Source: an uncultured Spirochaetales bacterium (lineage in GTDB: Bacteria > Spirochaetota > Spirochaetia > Sphaerochaetales > Sphaerochaetaceae). Taken from it: a DNA stretch of 64,000 nucleotides. The notes under the pieces are model-generated. The model made no database searches and was not told the DNA's origin. It worked only from the letters and a program-made list of their open reading frames with translations. A program made the translations under genes and the position numbers. Positions 52,436 to 62,099 of this stretch are shown here, in pieces (the first letter of the stretch is position 1; each line of letters begins with the position of its first letter). The DNA lies in assembly GCA_949300325.1 (NCBI GenBank), contig CASGDQ010000054.1, positions 1 to 64,000 on the forward strand, written 5' to 3'.

Positions 52436-53770
52436 ATGTTTGATAGTATAAGTAACAGATTTTCCTCGATTATGCGTACGCTTGCGGGGAAAGGCAAGAT
52501 AAGTGAAAAAAATATTTCAGAGGCTGTTGAGGAAATCAAGCAGGCTCTGCTTGATGCTGATGTCAACCTGCGCGTTGTAAGGCGTTTTGTGAACTCCACA
52601 ATGGAAGAGGCTGTAGGAGAGAAGGTTCTCAAGGCTGTCGATCCAGGGCAGATGTTCACAAAAATCGTTTACGACAAGATGGTCGCTCTTTTAGGAGACG
52701 ACAAATCCAATGCTCTCAACCTCAAGGGTAAAGACACTACAAGCGTCATACTGATGATGGGCCTGCAAGGATCTGGTAAGACCACTGCCTGTCATAAGCT
52801 TGCATACAGGCTTAAGAAAGAGGGTAGGAATGTCATGCTGGTTGCCGCTGACCTTGTACGTCCTGCAGCCGTCACTCAGCTTGAATTGCTGGGAGAGAAA
52901 GTTGGCGTTCCTGTCTTTACAATGCCTGGAGAAAAGGATCCTGTAACTGTTGCTCGCCGGGCGGTGGACAAGGCCAAGCATGATCTAGTTGACACTGTGA
53001 TAATAGATACCTCTGGACGCATGCATCTTGATGATGCGCTCATGAGGGAAATCCAGAATATTGCAAAAGCTGTCAATCCAGATGAAACGCTCTTTGTTGC
53101 CGATGCAATGACTGGACAGCAGGCGGTAGAGATTGCAAACGAGTTCGAGCAGAAGGTCGGCATTACCGGTGTAATGCTCACAAAATTCGACTCGGACACC
53201 CGTGGTGGTGCTGCCTTAAGCCTCAAGAGCGTTGTTGGCAAGCCTATTAAATTCATAGGAACCGGTGAAAAGGCTGAGGATCTTGAAGTATTCCATCCTG
53301 AACGTATTGCCAGCCGTATTCTTGGCATGGGCGATGTTGTTTCACTTGTTGAAAAAGCTCAGGAGCAGTATGACAAGCAGGAAGCTGAGAAGCTTCAGAA
53401 GAAGATAGAAAAGAACACCTATGACCTGCAGGATTATCTTGAACAGCTTGAAAAGATGGATAAGATGGGTTCTGTCGATAAGCTTATAGAAATGATTCCT
53501 GGAGCAAAGGGGAATATAAGCGAGGATGATATCGATCTCAAGGCGCTTGATATCGAAAAGGCGATCATCCGAAGCATGACTAAGTTTGAGAAGCAGAACT
53601 ACAGGATCATCGGACCTTCAAGAAGAAAGAGAATCGCAAAGGGCAGCGGCACAAGCGTAGCCGAGGTCAACAGGCTTTTGAAGAAATTTGAAAAGAGCAA
53701 GCTTCTGATGAAGAAGATGGCGACAAATAAGAAATTCCAGGCCAGCATGCTGAAGAATCTTGGCATGTGA
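52436..53770 (+). CDS. ffh: Signal recognition particle protein Ffh
   Basis: 444 residues from ATG 52436 (MFDSISNRFSSIMRTLAG, the usual Ffh opening); a GTG at 52418 would leave only a 10-base leader. NG domain with GLQGSGKTTACHKLA, DTSGRMHLD and TKFDSDTRGGAAL. The methionine-rich M domain has the SRP-RNA binding motif RRKRIAKGSGTSVAEVNRL. Delivers nascent membrane proteins to FtsY. It heads the operon ffh-rpsP-khpA-rimM-trmD-rplS. Confidence 0.97.
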   Translation: MFDSISNRFSSIMRTLAGKGKISEKNISEAVEEIKQALLDADVNLRVVRRFVNSTMEEAVGEKVLKAVDPGQMFTKIVYDKMVALLGDDKSNALNLKGKDTTSVILMMGLQGSGKTTACHKLAYRLKKEGRNVMLVAADLVRPAAVTQLELLGEKVGVPVFTMPGEKDPVTVARRAVDKAKHDLVDTVIIDTSGRMHLDDALMREIQNIAKAVNPDETLFVADAMTGQQAVEIANEFEQKVGITGVMLTKFDSDTRGGAALSLKSVVGKPIKFIGTGEKAEDLEVFHPERIASRILGMGDVVSLVEKAQEQYDKQEAEKLQKKIEKNTYDLQDYLEQLEKMDKMGSVDKLIEMIPGAKGNISEDDIDLKALDIEKAIIRSMTKFEKQNYRIIGPSRRKRIAKGSGTSVAEVNRLLKKFEKSKLLMKKMATNKKFQASMLKNLGM

Positions 53771-53799
53771 CCTTCATGTAGTATAAGGAGAAAACTAGA

Positions 53800-54063
53800 A
53801 TGAGCACAACAATGAGACTCAAGCGTTTCGGTACAAAGAAAAGACCGTATTACAGGGTTGTCGTAATGGATAACCGCAGAGCTTCGACAAGCGTCACTAT
53901 CGACGAGGTCGGAACATATCATCCGATTGAAGAAAAGGATCAGCAGATCAAGCTTGATCAGGAAAAGGTTAAGAGTTGGATCGAAAAGGGCGTCGTGGTA
54001 AGCCCGACCGTTAAGAATATTCTCAATTCACAGGGAATCTCACTCAGCCGCAAGCAGGACTAA
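53800..54063 (+). CDS. rpsP: 30S ribosomal protein S16
   Basis: 87 residues: MRLKRFGTKKRPYYRVVVMDNR is diagnostic, followed by EVGTYHPIEEKDQQIKLD. Assembly protein of the 30S subunit. AAGGAG precedes the start. Second gene of the ffh operon, the order found in many bacteria. Confidence 0.97.
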   Translation: MSTTMRLKRFGTKKRPYYRVVVMDNRRASTSVTIDEVGTYHPIEEKDQQIKLDQEKVKSWIEKGVVVSPTVKNILNSQGISLSRKQD

Positions 54064-54080
54064 CGTCCTAGGAGGTTGGG

Positions 54081-54314
54081 ATGGAGAAGGAACTTGTTGA
54101 ATTCATGGTCAAGAGCCTTGTCGATGAACCCGATCAGGTAAGCGTGAATGTCGTGGAGGGCGAAAAAAGCGTCGTTCTTGAACTTCACGTTTCTAAAGAG
54201 GATGTGGGCAAGGTAATCGGAAAGCAGGGGCGGATTGCAAAAGCCATCAGAACAATTCTGTCGGCTTCTGCTACCAAGGACGGCCGCCGTGCAAGTCTGG
54301 AGATACTTGACTGA
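54081..54314 (+). CDS. khpA: KH-domain RNA-binding protein KhpA
   Basis: 77 residues, essentially one KH domain: [24 protein letters not shown] carries the GKQG loop that grips RNA. KhpA (YlqC) pairs with KhpB in Gram-positive bacteria and influences division and RNA stability; it is regularly encoded between rpsP and rimM, as here. Its final base overlaps the rimM ATG. Confidence 0.93.
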   Translation: MEKELVEFMVKSLVDEPDQVSVNVVEGEKSVVLELHVSKEDVGKVIGKQGRIAKAIRTILSASATKDGRRASLEILD

Positions 54315-54826
54315 TGGAAAATAAATCTCTTCTCGCAACCGCACTCGTCGGTAAGACACATGGTCTTGACGGTTTTTTGAAGGTCGTCTCCCTCAGTGGT
54401 GAATATGATCACCTTGCCTCTTTGGACAAGGCTGAGATAAAGACCAGGGAGGCAAAGATTATAAAAGTGGAGGTCGAGGACGTTCTTTTTCATAAGGAAG
54501 ATTTTCTTATGAAATTTGCATCTTTCTCCACTCCTGAAAAGGCTAGGGTGCTTTCAGGCGGTGTGATGTATATCACCCGTGATAAGGCCCCTGCTTTGGA
54601 GGAAGGCGAGTACTATATCGCAGATCTCTATGGGCTTAAGGCGGAAGTTGCCGGCAAAGCTGTCGGGGTGGTCTGCGATACGAGCGAAGGCAGCCAGGCG
54701 CTGCTCCTCCATATCCGCATGGCTGATGGGCATATACGTCTTGTTCCAAACATGGAGCCGTTTGTCGGCGTCCGTGATTTTGAGAAGGGAAGCATAGAGA
54801 TACTGATGCCTGAAGTTTTGGAGTAG
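54314..54826 (+). CDS. rimM: Ribosome maturation factor RimM
   Basis: 170 residues. N-terminal beta-barrel LLATALVGKTHGLDGFLKVVSLSGE, C-terminal PRC barrel EGEYYIADLYGLKAEV...IRLVPNMEPFV. Binds S19 during maturation of the 30S head. Located between khpA and trmD, 3 bp before the latter. Confidence 0.95.
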   Translation: MENKSLLATALVGKTHGLDGFLKVVSLSGEYDHLASLDKAEIKTREAKIIKVEVEDVLFHKEDFLMKFASFSTPEKARVLSGGVMYITRDKAPALEEGEYYIADLYGLKAEVAGKAVGVVCDTSEGSQALLLHIRMADGHIRLVPNMEPFVGVRDFEKGSIEILMPEVLE

Positions 54827-54829
54827 GCC

Positions 54830-55591
54830 GTGAAGATCACCGTCCTCACGTTGTTTCCAATGATGATCGAACCTTTTTTCAAATCCTCGATAATGAGGAG
54901 GGCTGTTGAAAAGGGGATCGTAAGTTATCGGATCGTTGATTTCAGGGAATTTGCTGACGATGCTTACAACAGGGTCGATGACATTCCTTATGGAGGAGGC
55001 GCAGGCATGGTGCTCATGCCGCAGCCGCTGTCAAAGGCTCTTGAATCTGTATCGGCTAGCGGGAAGAGGGTCGTTTATCCGACTCCAAGCGGTAGGCTGT
55101 TTGATCAGAAAAAAGCCTATGAGCTTGCTGCAGAAGAGGAGCTTGTTTTCATCTGCGGGCACTACGAAGGCTTGGATCAGCGGATAATCGACGAATATGT
55201 CGATGATGAGATATCTATCGGGGACTATGTTCTCACCAGCGGTGAGACTGCGACCTTGGTGATAATCGATGCAGTATTCCGTCTTATTGATGGAGTGATT
55301 GCAAAAGATAGCCTGGAAGAGGAAAGTTTTTCCTCTTGCTTGCTTGAATACCCACAGTATACCAGACCCGCAAGGTATTGCTCTTCTTGCGTTCCTGATG
55401 TACTATTATCTGGTCATCATGCCCATATTACCGAATGGCGCGATGATCAGAGGCTGGCTAGAACGATGCATGTCCGGCCTGATTTGTTATCCGGGGCCTC
55501 TCTCAGCCCTCGGATGCGAAGAAAACTTATTAAGGTTATTGAAGAAAAAAGAACTGAGGACTTGGAAAATGGACATTATCAAGGCAATTGA
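54830..55591 (+). CDS. trmD: tRNA (guanine-37-N1) methyltransferase TrmD
   Basis: 253 residues from GTG 54830. [21 protein letters not shown] is the family start; [15 protein letters not shown] and the trefoil-knot SAM site HYEGLDQR with [11 protein letters not shown] are intact. Makes m1G37, which prevents +1 frameshifting. It overlaps rplS by 23 bp in a different frame. Confidence 0.96.
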   Translation: MKITVLTLFPMMIEPFFKSSIMRRAVEKGIVSYRIVDFREFADDAYNRVDDIPYGGGAGMVLMPQPLSKALESVSASGKRVVYPTPSGRLFDQKKAYELAAEEELVFICGHYEGLDQRIIDEYVDDEISIGDYVLTSGETATLVIIDAVFRLIDGVIAKDSLEEESFSSCLLEYPQYTRPARYCSSCVPDVLLSGHHAHITEWRDDQRLARTMHVRPDLLSGASLSPRMRRKLIKVIEEKRTEDLENGHYQGN

Positions 55592-55925
55592 AGCAAAGCA
55601 GGTTAAGGAGAATGCGGAGAATTTTTCCGTTGGAGATACGATTAAGGTATATTTCAAGATTGTAGAAGGTTCCACTGAAAGGATCCAGGTGTTCGAAGGT
55701 ATCGTTATTGCCAAGAACAACAGCGGAATCAGAAGGTCTTTCACCGTTCGCAAAATCAGCTATGGCGTCGGAGTTGAGAGGATATTCCCTCTTCACAGCC
55801 CGAGAATCGACAAGATCGAAGTTGTCCGCTATGGTAAGGTGAGAAGAGCAAAGCTCTATTATCTCAGAAGCAGGGTTGGAAAGGCTGCAAAAGTCAAGGA
55901 ACTCATTCAGAAGAAGAACGCCTAA
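55569..55925 (+). CDS. rplS: 50S ribosomal protein L19
   Basis: 118 residues from ATG 55569 ([21 protein letters not shown]). [16 protein letters not shown] and [19 protein letters not shown] are conserved, ending [17 protein letters not shown]. Sits at the 30S-50S interface. The start lies inside trmD, which implies coupled translation. Last gene of the operon. Confidence 0.97.
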   Translation: MDIIKAIEAKQVKENAENFSVGDTIKVYFKIVEGSTERIQVFEGIVIAKNNSGIRRSFTVRKISYGVGVERIFPLHSPRIDKIEVVRYGKVRRAKLYYLRSRVGKAAKVKELIQKKNA

Positions 55926-55995
55926 GCGTATTTTCAATTTATTTAGAATCTGGGAGCAGGAAGAAGCCTTTTATGGATTTTGTTCTTCTCTCGAG

Positions 55996-56031
55996 AAAAC
56001 CGTCTCCAACGAATAGGAGGCGGTTTTGTTT
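55996..56031 (+). terminator. Intrinsic terminator of the ffh-rplS operon
   Basis: Twelve-pair stem AAAACCGTCTCC (55996-56007) with GGAGGCGGTTTT (56016-56027), one G-U pair, then GTTTT. Confidence 0.88.
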
Positions 56032-56098
56032 TGCTATTATGCCATATTTTTGCGTTCTTACTTGTTTTGGATTAATAAAACCTTTATCCTGATTACGT

Positions 56099-56569
56099 AT
56101 GAAAAAGAATCAAAAAGGGCAGAAAACCCGAGTTCAGAAGGAGCAGGCTCAGGCAAAGAGGAAGAAATCCAAATCCGCAGAGCCAGCTACGCAGGGGTTT
56201 TCTACGATCAATCAGGTTGCCGGAGTACCGAAGCCGCGCGGCTTCCATTCCTCTATTCCTGTCTCTAGGCCCAAGGAGATCAGGGAACCCCGTCCGACAT
56301 GTCCTGTTTGCGGGCAGATAGTTGAAAATATTGCATTTTCTTTCTTGAATGCTAATGACGAGTTTGTACATTTCGACTGCGCTTTGGAGATTGCCAAAAA
56401 GGAGCTTTCTCCTTCACAAAACCAGGTAGTTAGCTATATAGGATGTGGAAATTTTGCGCTTTGCGAGAAGGATGGAGAGGGAAAGTTCAAAATTCTGAGA
56501 ACAATTAATTTCGAGGATCAGAAGAAATTTTCCAAGATGAAAGAATTTGTGGAGTCTGTAAAGGTATGA
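56099..56569 (+). CDS. Hypothetical protein with a CxxC/HxxC zinc-ribbon-like motif
   Basis: 156 residues, not recognised beyond its motifs. The first 30 residues are strongly basic (MKKNQKGQKTRVQKEQAQAK), then a low-complexity linker, then PTCPVCGQIVENIAFSF and EFVHFDCALEIAKK, where CPxC and HFDC could bind one zinc. It ends 4 bp inside coaD and is probably co-transcribed with it. The basic tail suggests nucleic-acid or ribosome binding, but this is inference. Confidence 0.65.
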   Translation: MKKNQKGQKTRVQKEQAQAKRKKSKSAEPATQGFSTINQVAGVPKPRGFHSSIPVSRPKEIREPRPTCPVCGQIVENIAFSFLNANDEFVHFDCALEIAKKELSPSQNQVVSYIGCGNFALCEKDGEGKFKILRTINFEDQKKFSKMKEFVESVKV

Positions 56570-57060
56570 GCCGTAATTTGATTGCAATGCTTCCAGGGAC
56601 TTTCGATCCTCCGACTCTGGGGCATATTAACATCATAGAAAGGGCATCCAGGCTTTTTGACAAGCTGTATGTCGTTGTTGCGCACAATATCAACAAGCAG
56701 TGCCTTTTTTCGCCGGAGGAAAGAGTTGCGATGCTTTGCCATTCTCTTTCTCATCTTAGCAACGTGATAGTTGATTCCGATACAGGCTTAAGTGTGGATT
56801 ATGCCAGACGGCATGATGTGTCTGTAATGGTGCGTGGAGTCCGCAGCGAGCTGGATTTCTCTTATGAGATAGAGCTGGCAATGACAAATAACATGCTTTA
56901 TCCGGAGCTTGAGATTGTGTTCATGCCGACCGATCAGAATTATCTCATCCTCCGCTCATCGCAAATAAAGGAAATGGTTGCATTCGGCGCAGATATTTCA
57001 AGAATGGTTCCTCCAATTGTATTAGAGAAGCTGGAAGAGAAGAAAAAAACGGGTTGCTGA
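56566..57060 (+). CDS. coaD: Phosphopantetheine adenylyltransferase
   Basis: 164 residues. AMLPGTFDPPTLGHINII holds the TxGH-type nucleotidyltransferase motif, VMVRGVRSELDFSYEIELAMTNN the substrate site, YLILRSSQIKEMVAFG the ISSTxVRE-like motif. Fourth step of coenzyme A synthesis. Starts within the preceding gene. Confidence 0.96.
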   Translation: MSRNLIAMLPGTFDPPTLGHINIIERASRLFDKLYVVVAHNINKQCLFSPEERVAMLCHSLSHLSNVIVDSDTGLSVDYARRHDVSVMVRGVRSELDFSYEIELAMTNNMLYPELEIVFMPTDQNYLILRSSQIKEMVAFGADISRMVPPIVLEKLEEKKKTGC

Positions 57061-57082
57061 GCTGATTTTTTTTAAAAACCTA

Positions 57083-57111
57083 TTGCATGTTTTTTCACTT
57101 TCGTGTAGAAA
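57083..57111 (+). promoter_or_regulatory. Promoter of tRNA-Tyr
   Basis: TTGCAT (57083-57088), 17-base spacer, TAGAAA (57106-57111), 16 bp before the tRNA. Confidence 0.5.
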
Positions 57112-57127
57112 TACATAGGTCAACGAT

Positions 57128-57209
57128 GGAGAGGTTCCCGAGCGGCCAAAGGGATCAGACTGTAAATCTGACGGCTCTGCCTTCGAAGGTTCGAATCCTT
57201 CTCTCTCCA
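57128..57209 (+). tRNA. tRNA-Tyr (anticodon GUA)
   Basis: Class II tRNA of 82 bases with an extended variable arm. Acceptor GGAGAGG with TCTCTCC, anticodon loop CTGTAAA in the arm CAGACTGTAAATCTG giving GUA, T-arm GAAGGTTCGAATCCTTC. Confidence 0.95.
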
Positions 57210-57234
57210 AAGCCTTCTTCGGAAGGCTTTTTTT
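57210..57234 (+). terminator. Intrinsic terminator of tRNA-Tyr
   Basis: Stem AAGCCTTC (57210-57217), TTCG tetraloop, GAAGGCTT (57222-57229), ending in seven T. The next reading frame begins right behind it. Confidence 0.92.
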
Positions 57235-57246
57235 GTGAGGTGTGCT

Positions 57247-57675
57247 TTGGGCTTTTGTTTTTCCTGCCAAAGATGTCTTCATTGCTGCTCCGGAGAGCCC
57301 GGGTTTGTTTTTCTTTCCAAAGACGATATAAAACGAGCATGCGCTCATTTGAATATTACCCAAGAAGAGTTTATAGGAATATACTGCCGTCTAGTAGATT
57401 ACGGCACATACAGCATGGTAAGTCTCAAGGAAAGGGATGACTATTCCTGTATTTTTCTCAATAGCGAGGGCTGCAGCATATATCCGGCAAGGCCATTGCA
57501 GTGCCGTACTTATCCGTTCTGGCGAGGACTGGCTGATGATAATGATGCGATTGAAAGGGAGAAGGAGAATTGTCCTGGTTTAGGTAAAGGTCCGTTTTTT
57601 TCCGATGAGCAGATAATTGGACTGATAAAGGAAAACGATTCCAACGAGCCTTTATGCATTATGAAAAAAAGCTGA
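57247..57675 (+). CDS. YkgJ-family CxxCxxCC metal-cluster protein
   Basis: 142 residues. CxxC-type cluster FSCQRCLHCCSG near the N-terminus, then CIFLNSEGCSIYPARPLQCRTYPFW, the signature of the UPF0153/YkgJ family thought to bind zinc or an iron-sulfur cluster. Molecular role unknown. Start uncertain: TTG 57247 has GAGG at 57237-57240, whereas the in-frame GTG at 57235 touches the tRNA-Tyr terminator and has no ribosome binding site. Expression must come from terminator read-through or an unseen promoter. Confidence 0.75.
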   Translation: MGFCFSCQRCLHCCSGEPGFVFLSKDDIKRACAHLNITQEEFIGIYCRLVDYGTYSMVSLKERDDYSCIFLNSEGCSIYPARPLQCRTYPFWRGLADDNDAIEREKENCPGLGKGPFFSDEQIIGLIKENDSNEPLCIMKKS

Positions 57676-57776
57676 AAACCCGGTTTTTTTCCCCGTTTGA
57701 ATATTTTTTATTTTTTTTTAAAAAAAAAGAAGTATTTTTGGATTTTTTTGTTATATTTAAAATGGAGTAATTTATC

Positions 57777-59594
57777 TTGGGTCATTTAGATAAGGCAATT
57801 AATCAAATAAACCAGAAATTAAGACTTTCTGATGTTGTATCCCAATATATCAAGCTTTATCCGAAAGGAAACATCATATGGGCAAAGTGTCCTTTTCATG
57901 GAAATGGGAATGAACGCACCCCTTCTTTTAAATTGGATGATGCTTCTGGCAGATATTATTGTTTCGGCTGCCATGAGAGTGGAAACATGTTCACCTTTAT
58001 CGAAAAGATGGAAAGGCTTAATTTTCCTCAAGCAGTTGAATATCTTGCAGAAAAGGCAGGAGTGCAGATCGAATACGACCCTACAGGGACTGTGAAAAAG
58101 AAAAAGGATGATTCTGCTCTGCTTTACGATCTTTATGAAAGGATAAACAAGACTTTCGTATATATGCTTAAAAGCAGCAAGGAGGGAGAGGCGGCGCTTT
58201 CTTATCTTAAAAAGAGGAATGTTTCGGATCAGATGATTGAGAAATTCAGCCTCGGCTATGCTCCGCAGTCCTCATCCTGGCTTTATCAGTTTCTTTCCAA
58301 AAAGGGCTACAGCGACGAGATATTGCAATCGAGCGGGTTATTCAGCCGGAGGAAATTCCCTTGGCCGCTTTTTGCAAACCGCCTTATTTTTCCTGTTAGG
58401 GACTTCAGGGGACGAGTCATCGCATTTTCAGGAAGGGATCTTTCTTTTTCCGATACAGCTCCGAAGTACATTAACAGCCCTGATACACTGATCTACAGCA
58501 AGAAATACAATCTATATGGATTGTATGAATCCATTACGGAGCTGAAGAAGAAAGAAAGCAGTGCTATCTTATGCGAAGGAAATTTCGATGTCATAAGCAT
58601 GCATCAGGCAGGATTCGGTTCGGCCATGGCAAGCCTCGGGACATCCTTTACCGAGGAACAGGCGAATCTGATCGGACGATACACAAGCAGCGTCGATTTG
58701 ATGTTTGACAGCGACAGTGCCGGCCAGCAGAGCACAGATAAGGCCATCAGGATACTCCATGCTAAAGCTTTCGATGTTAAGGTGCATAAATTAAGCTTAG
58801 GAAAAGATGCTTCTGAAATTCTTGAAAAGCATGGTCCTCAAGCGCTAGCAAAGGATTTTGAGCAGGAGTCTGGAGGTTATGAGTATCTTGTTCAAAAATA
58901 CCTTAAGGAGTATAATGTCAGAACGCCTAGGGGTAAGTCTGACTTTTTGAAAAGCCTTTCCCCATTTCTTTTGTCCACAGAAAGTTCCGTTGAGCTGGAT
59001 TCCTACATTCAGGATCTTGCAGTCAGGCTTTCTGTTAGCGGGGATGTCATCCTTGCCGATTTGGAGAAAAGCAGGAAGGCAGACACTGTTTATAAAGAGG
59101 TGGTGGATAAAGGAAACGAGGAAATGGCGGAATTCAACGCCGCTTCCGTATCTCCGGATTTATATGCGATGCTCATACTGGCCAACAGAAGGGACCTGTT
59201 CAGGATCTACAGGATGAGGATCGCTTTTGCAGACTTGAAAGATCCGGATGCAAGGGTGCTATATACGGTTCTTGAAAATGCATTAAGGGATGATGTGAAT
59301 ACCGATGAGCTTTTTCTTTCGCTCATTGCAGACGAAAGATTGCGTAATTACGTGTCAACCTCTTTCTGCTTGGATGAATTCAGGCAGTCAGACGTTGCCG
59401 TACTGGATGAGATAGTTGATAAGATTCGTCTCAGAAGCTTGGAAGAAAGGAGATCGGTGCTCACTTCACAAATCAAACTTCTCTCTTCGGACATATCCGG
59501 TGAGGATATGGCGGAGCTGATGGAGAAGAAAAAGGAATACGACAGAGAGATAAACATGCTTAAAAGCAGTTTATTCAGTGGGAAGGAAGCTTAA
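57777..59594 (+). CDS. dnaG: DNA primase DnaG
   Basis: 605 residues from TTG 57777 with GGAG at about 57764. N-terminal zinc domain AKCPFHGNGNERTPSF...YYCFGCHESGNMFTF (Cys-His-Cys-Cys), then the RNA polymerase domain with RLIFPVRDFRGRVIAFSGRD, TOPRIM ILCEGNFDVISMHQAGF and MFDSDSAGQQST. The C-terminal helicase-binding part starts near 430. Lays primers for replication. Four bases before rpoD, so dnaG-rpoD form the classical macromolecular synthesis pair, here without rpsU. Confidence 0.96.
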   Translation: MGHLDKAINQINQKLRLSDVVSQYIKLYPKGNIIWAKCPFHGNGNERTPSFKLDDASGRYYCFGCHESGNMFTFIEKMERLNFPQAVEYLAEKAGVQIEYDPTGTVKKKKDDSALLYDLYERINKTFVYMLKSSKEGEAALSYLKKRNVSDQMIEKFSLGYAPQSSSWLYQFLSKKGYSDEILQSSGLFSRRKFPWPLFANRLIFPVRDFRGRVIAFSGRDLSFSDTAPKYINSPDTLIYSKKYNLYGLYESITELKKKESSAILCEGNFDVISMHQAGFGSAMASLGTSFTEEQANLIGRYTSSVDLMFDSDSAGQQSTDKAIRILHAKAFDVKVHKLSLGKDASEILEKHGPQALAKDFEQESGGYEYLVQKYLKEYNVRTPRGKSDFLKSLSPFLLSTESSVELDSYIQDLAVRLSVSGDVILADLEKSRKADTVYKEVVDKGNEEMAEFNAASVSPDLYAMLILANRRDLFRIYRMRIAFADLKDPDARVLYTVLENALRDDVNTDELFLSLIADERLRNYVSTSFCLDEFRQSDVAVLDEIVDKIRLRSLEERRSVLTSQIKLLSSDISGEDMAELMEKKKEYDREINMLKSSLFSGKEA

Positions 59595-59597
59595 CTG

Positions 59598-62045
59598 ATG
59601 GGACAGGAAGATTTTAAGAATCAACCATTTTATGAGAGTCTTTTGCAGATTTCTAAGGAGAACGGAGTCGTCACTTTTGATGATATCATCCAAGCCATTA
59701 AGACTTATAAGGCTACGGTAGGGGATATCGATTCCATTATCAATGCATTAAACGATGATGGTGTTGCCTACAGCGAGGAAAACGAAGACGGTTTTGATAT
59801 CCCCAGTCCGGAGGACATGGAATCCGATTTTTCCGAGGACGAAATTCCACCCAGCGAAGAAGAGATGGAGGATGAGGAGGAAGACGACGAGGACTTCCTT
59901 TCATCTCCTGAAGACGAAGATGCCGATGAAGAAACCTCATCGCTCATGGACGAGGATGAAGATGAGGATGAAAAGGATGAGGATGAGGAAAAGAAGGGGG
60001 AGGATGAAGACGAGGATGAGGAGGAAGACCTCACCGACGAGGAAAACGAACCTGGAATAAACGAGTGGAAAGGCACAGATGACGAAGGTGATGCTGGAGC
60101 TGAAAGATTTATAGATATCTCCAATTTCTCAGAGCATGGGGTCGAGCATAAGCTCCACTCTTCAAGCAGGATCGAAACAAGCGTAGATGATCCTATCAGG
60201 CTTTATCTCAAGGAAATCGGAAATGAGAACCTTTTGACTGGAGATCAGGAGGTTGAGCTTGCAATGCAGATGGAAAGGGGAGCTGCGATTGTCAATTCCG
60301 TAATCAGGGAAAGCGGAATCCTCATTTCCTTCTTCACTAAAGTCATCAAGCATATGAACACCAAGATCGAAGAGGATGGAGAAGATCCTCTTTCGACAGA
60401 AGAGCTCAAGGAATTCCTTTCCGTTCAAAAAAGATACAATACAAACTACAAGGAAGCCTTAAACAAAGAGGTTCAGAGGCAGATTGCCGAGTATAATGAG
60501 CTTAAGGCGAAATTGAGCCTTGCAGGAGAGGATCTTTCCGCTAATGAAGCGCTTTTATCATTGCGTGAGGACCTGCTTAACAGGCTCGGAGGATATCCTA
60601 ACCCTGAATGCAAAGCGTTCAAGGGCAAGAAGCGTTCAGATTTCCCCTCTAGGGAGGCTTGGATTAATTATGCCCGTGAACGGACGAAGGCTTCCTATAA
60701 GAGCGAATTTGAAGCTCAGCTGAAGAAGATAAAGAAGGAAGAGAATGAGCTTAATGCACAGATTCAGGCGGAAGTAGAAACGCTTGATGTGCAGCTTATG
60801 AGCGAAAATCCCGATATGAAGAAGCAGGATCTTGAAAAAGAGAAAGCCAGGCTTCATAAAAAGATTAAAGACGATTATGCCCAGAAGGAGCAAAGCCTTG
60901 CCAAGCATTATCATGATGTCATGCGGGATCTCGAGGCTCTCAAGAACGGCCAGTACATTCCTGTTGAGGATTGGATCACCAATATTCCGTTGCAGCAGGA
61001 GGAAATCGATGACCTTACCCGCATTTTCCTTGATGCGAAGACAAAGATCAATGAATGCACAGTCAAGAAGGCTGCAAGCAGCAGGAAGCTTAAGATCACT
61101 CAGCTTAAGGAATTGAGGCAGCTCGGACGCGATCTTGCTACAAGAAGCAAGGCGGGAATCATCGAAGAGAATCTTGGAATGACTGCAGACCAGATCAAGG
61201 AAGAGATCAAAGAGCTGCAGCTGACCGAGAAGGAGCTTAGAAACATCGAATATGATTTCGAGTGCTCCATCGACGACATTCTTGAGAATGTGAAGAACAT
61301 CGAATATGGACAGAGGATTCTCAAAAGCGCAAAGGACCGCCTTATAAAGGCCAATCTGAGGCTTGTCGTATCCATCGCAAAGAAATATACGAACAGAGGA
61401 CTTCAGTTCTTCGATCTCGTGCAGGAAGGCAACATCGGACTTATAAAGGCTGTTGAGAAGTTCGAGTATAAGAAAGGCTACAAGTTCAGCACTTATGCCA
61501 CCTGGTGGATCCGTCAGGCCATTACAAGAAGCATCAGCGACCAGGCCAGGACCATCCGTGTTCCTGTTCATATGATAGAGCAGATCAATAAGGTTGTCAG
61601 GGAATCACGTGTGCTCATGCAGCTTTATGGCAGGGAACCGACAGACAAGGAGATTGCAGAGCATCTCAATTGGCCGGAAAGCAAGGTCAAGAACGTAAAG
61701 AGCGTTGCAAGGGAACCGATCAGCCTCGAAACTCCTGTCGGAGAAGAGGAGGATAGCGTGCTTTCTGATTTCATTGAGGATAAGGATGCAGAGAATCCTG
61801 CAAACCAGACTGCTTTTGTCCTTTTGCAGGATAAGATCAAGGAGCTGTTGTCTGAGCTGCCGGAAAGAGAGCAGGAGGTTTTGAGAATGAGGTTCGGCCT
61901 CGATGATGGATATGCCCTCACTTTGGAGGAGGTCGGTCTGTACTTCGATGTAACAAGGGAAAGGATCAGGCAGATTGAGGCAAAGGCATTGAGAAGGCTC
62001 AGATTCCCGACCAGAAGCAAGAAGCTTAAAGACTGGAATGAGTAG
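59598..62045 (+). CDS. rpoD: Primary sigma factor RpoD with an acidic insert
   Basis: 815 residues, longer than the roughly 600 usual for spirochaetes and E. coli. Region 1.1 (about 1-60) is followed by a very acidic stretch at about 75-155, almost only Asp, Glu and a few Lys/Ser. Region 1.2 is [21 protein letters not shown] non-conserved region of more than 300 residues rich in coiled coil follows. Then come regions 2 ([31 protein letters not shown]), 3, and 4 ([28 protein letters not shown]). All promoter-contact helices are standard, consistent with the TTGACA/TATAAT promoters seen in the window. Confidence 0.97.
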   Translation: MGQEDFKNQPFYESLLQISKENGVVTFDDIIQAIKTYKATVGDIDSIINALNDDGVAYSEENEDGFDIPSPEDMESDFSEDEIPPSEEEMEDEEEDDEDFLSSPEDEDADEETSSLMDEDEDEDEKDEDEEKKGEDEDEDEEEDLTDEENEPGINEWKGTDDEGDAGAERFIDISNFSEHGVEHKLHSSSRIETSVDDPIRLYLKEIGNENLLTGDQEVELAMQMERGAAIVNSVIRESGILISFFTKVIKHMNTKIEEDGEDPLSTEELKEFLSVQKRYNTNYKEALNKEVQRQIAEYNELKAKLSLAGEDLSANEALLSLREDLLNRLGGYPNPECKAFKGKKRSDFPSREAWINYARERTKASYKSEFEAQLKKIKKEENELNAQIQAEVETLDVQLMSENPDMKKQDLEKEKARLHKKIKDDYAQKEQSLAKHYHDVMRDLEALKNGQYIPVEDWITNIPLQQEEIDDLTRIFLDAKTKINECTVKKAASSRKLKITQLKELRQLGRDLATRSKAGIIEENLGMTADQIKEEIKELQLTEKELRNIEYDFECSIDDILENVKNIEYGQRILKSAKDRLIKANLRLVVSIAKKYTNRGLQFFDLVQEGNIGLIKAVEKFEYKKGYKFSTYATWWIRQAITRSISDQARTIRVPVHMIEQINKVVRESRVLMQLYGREPTDKEIAEHLNWPESKVKNVKSVAREPISLETPVGEEEDSVLSDFIEDKDAENPANQTAFVLLQDKIKELLSELPEREQEVLRMRFGLDDGYALTLEEVGLYFDVTRERIRQIEAKALRRLRFPTRSKKLKDWNE

Positions 62046-62099
62046 AAAAAAATTAACAAAGTGGTTATTATCAGATAGTCCAAGGAGAATTGTCGTTTT

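Noticed and set aside
59768-60124. Serine-rich minus-strand frame opposite the acidic tract of RpoD
   Set aside because: Poly-Ser arises automatically from the complement of GAx codons; not a gene.
60636-61571. 311-codon minus-strand frame within rpoD
   Set aside because: Antisense shadow of the sigma-factor coding region; no own start signals.
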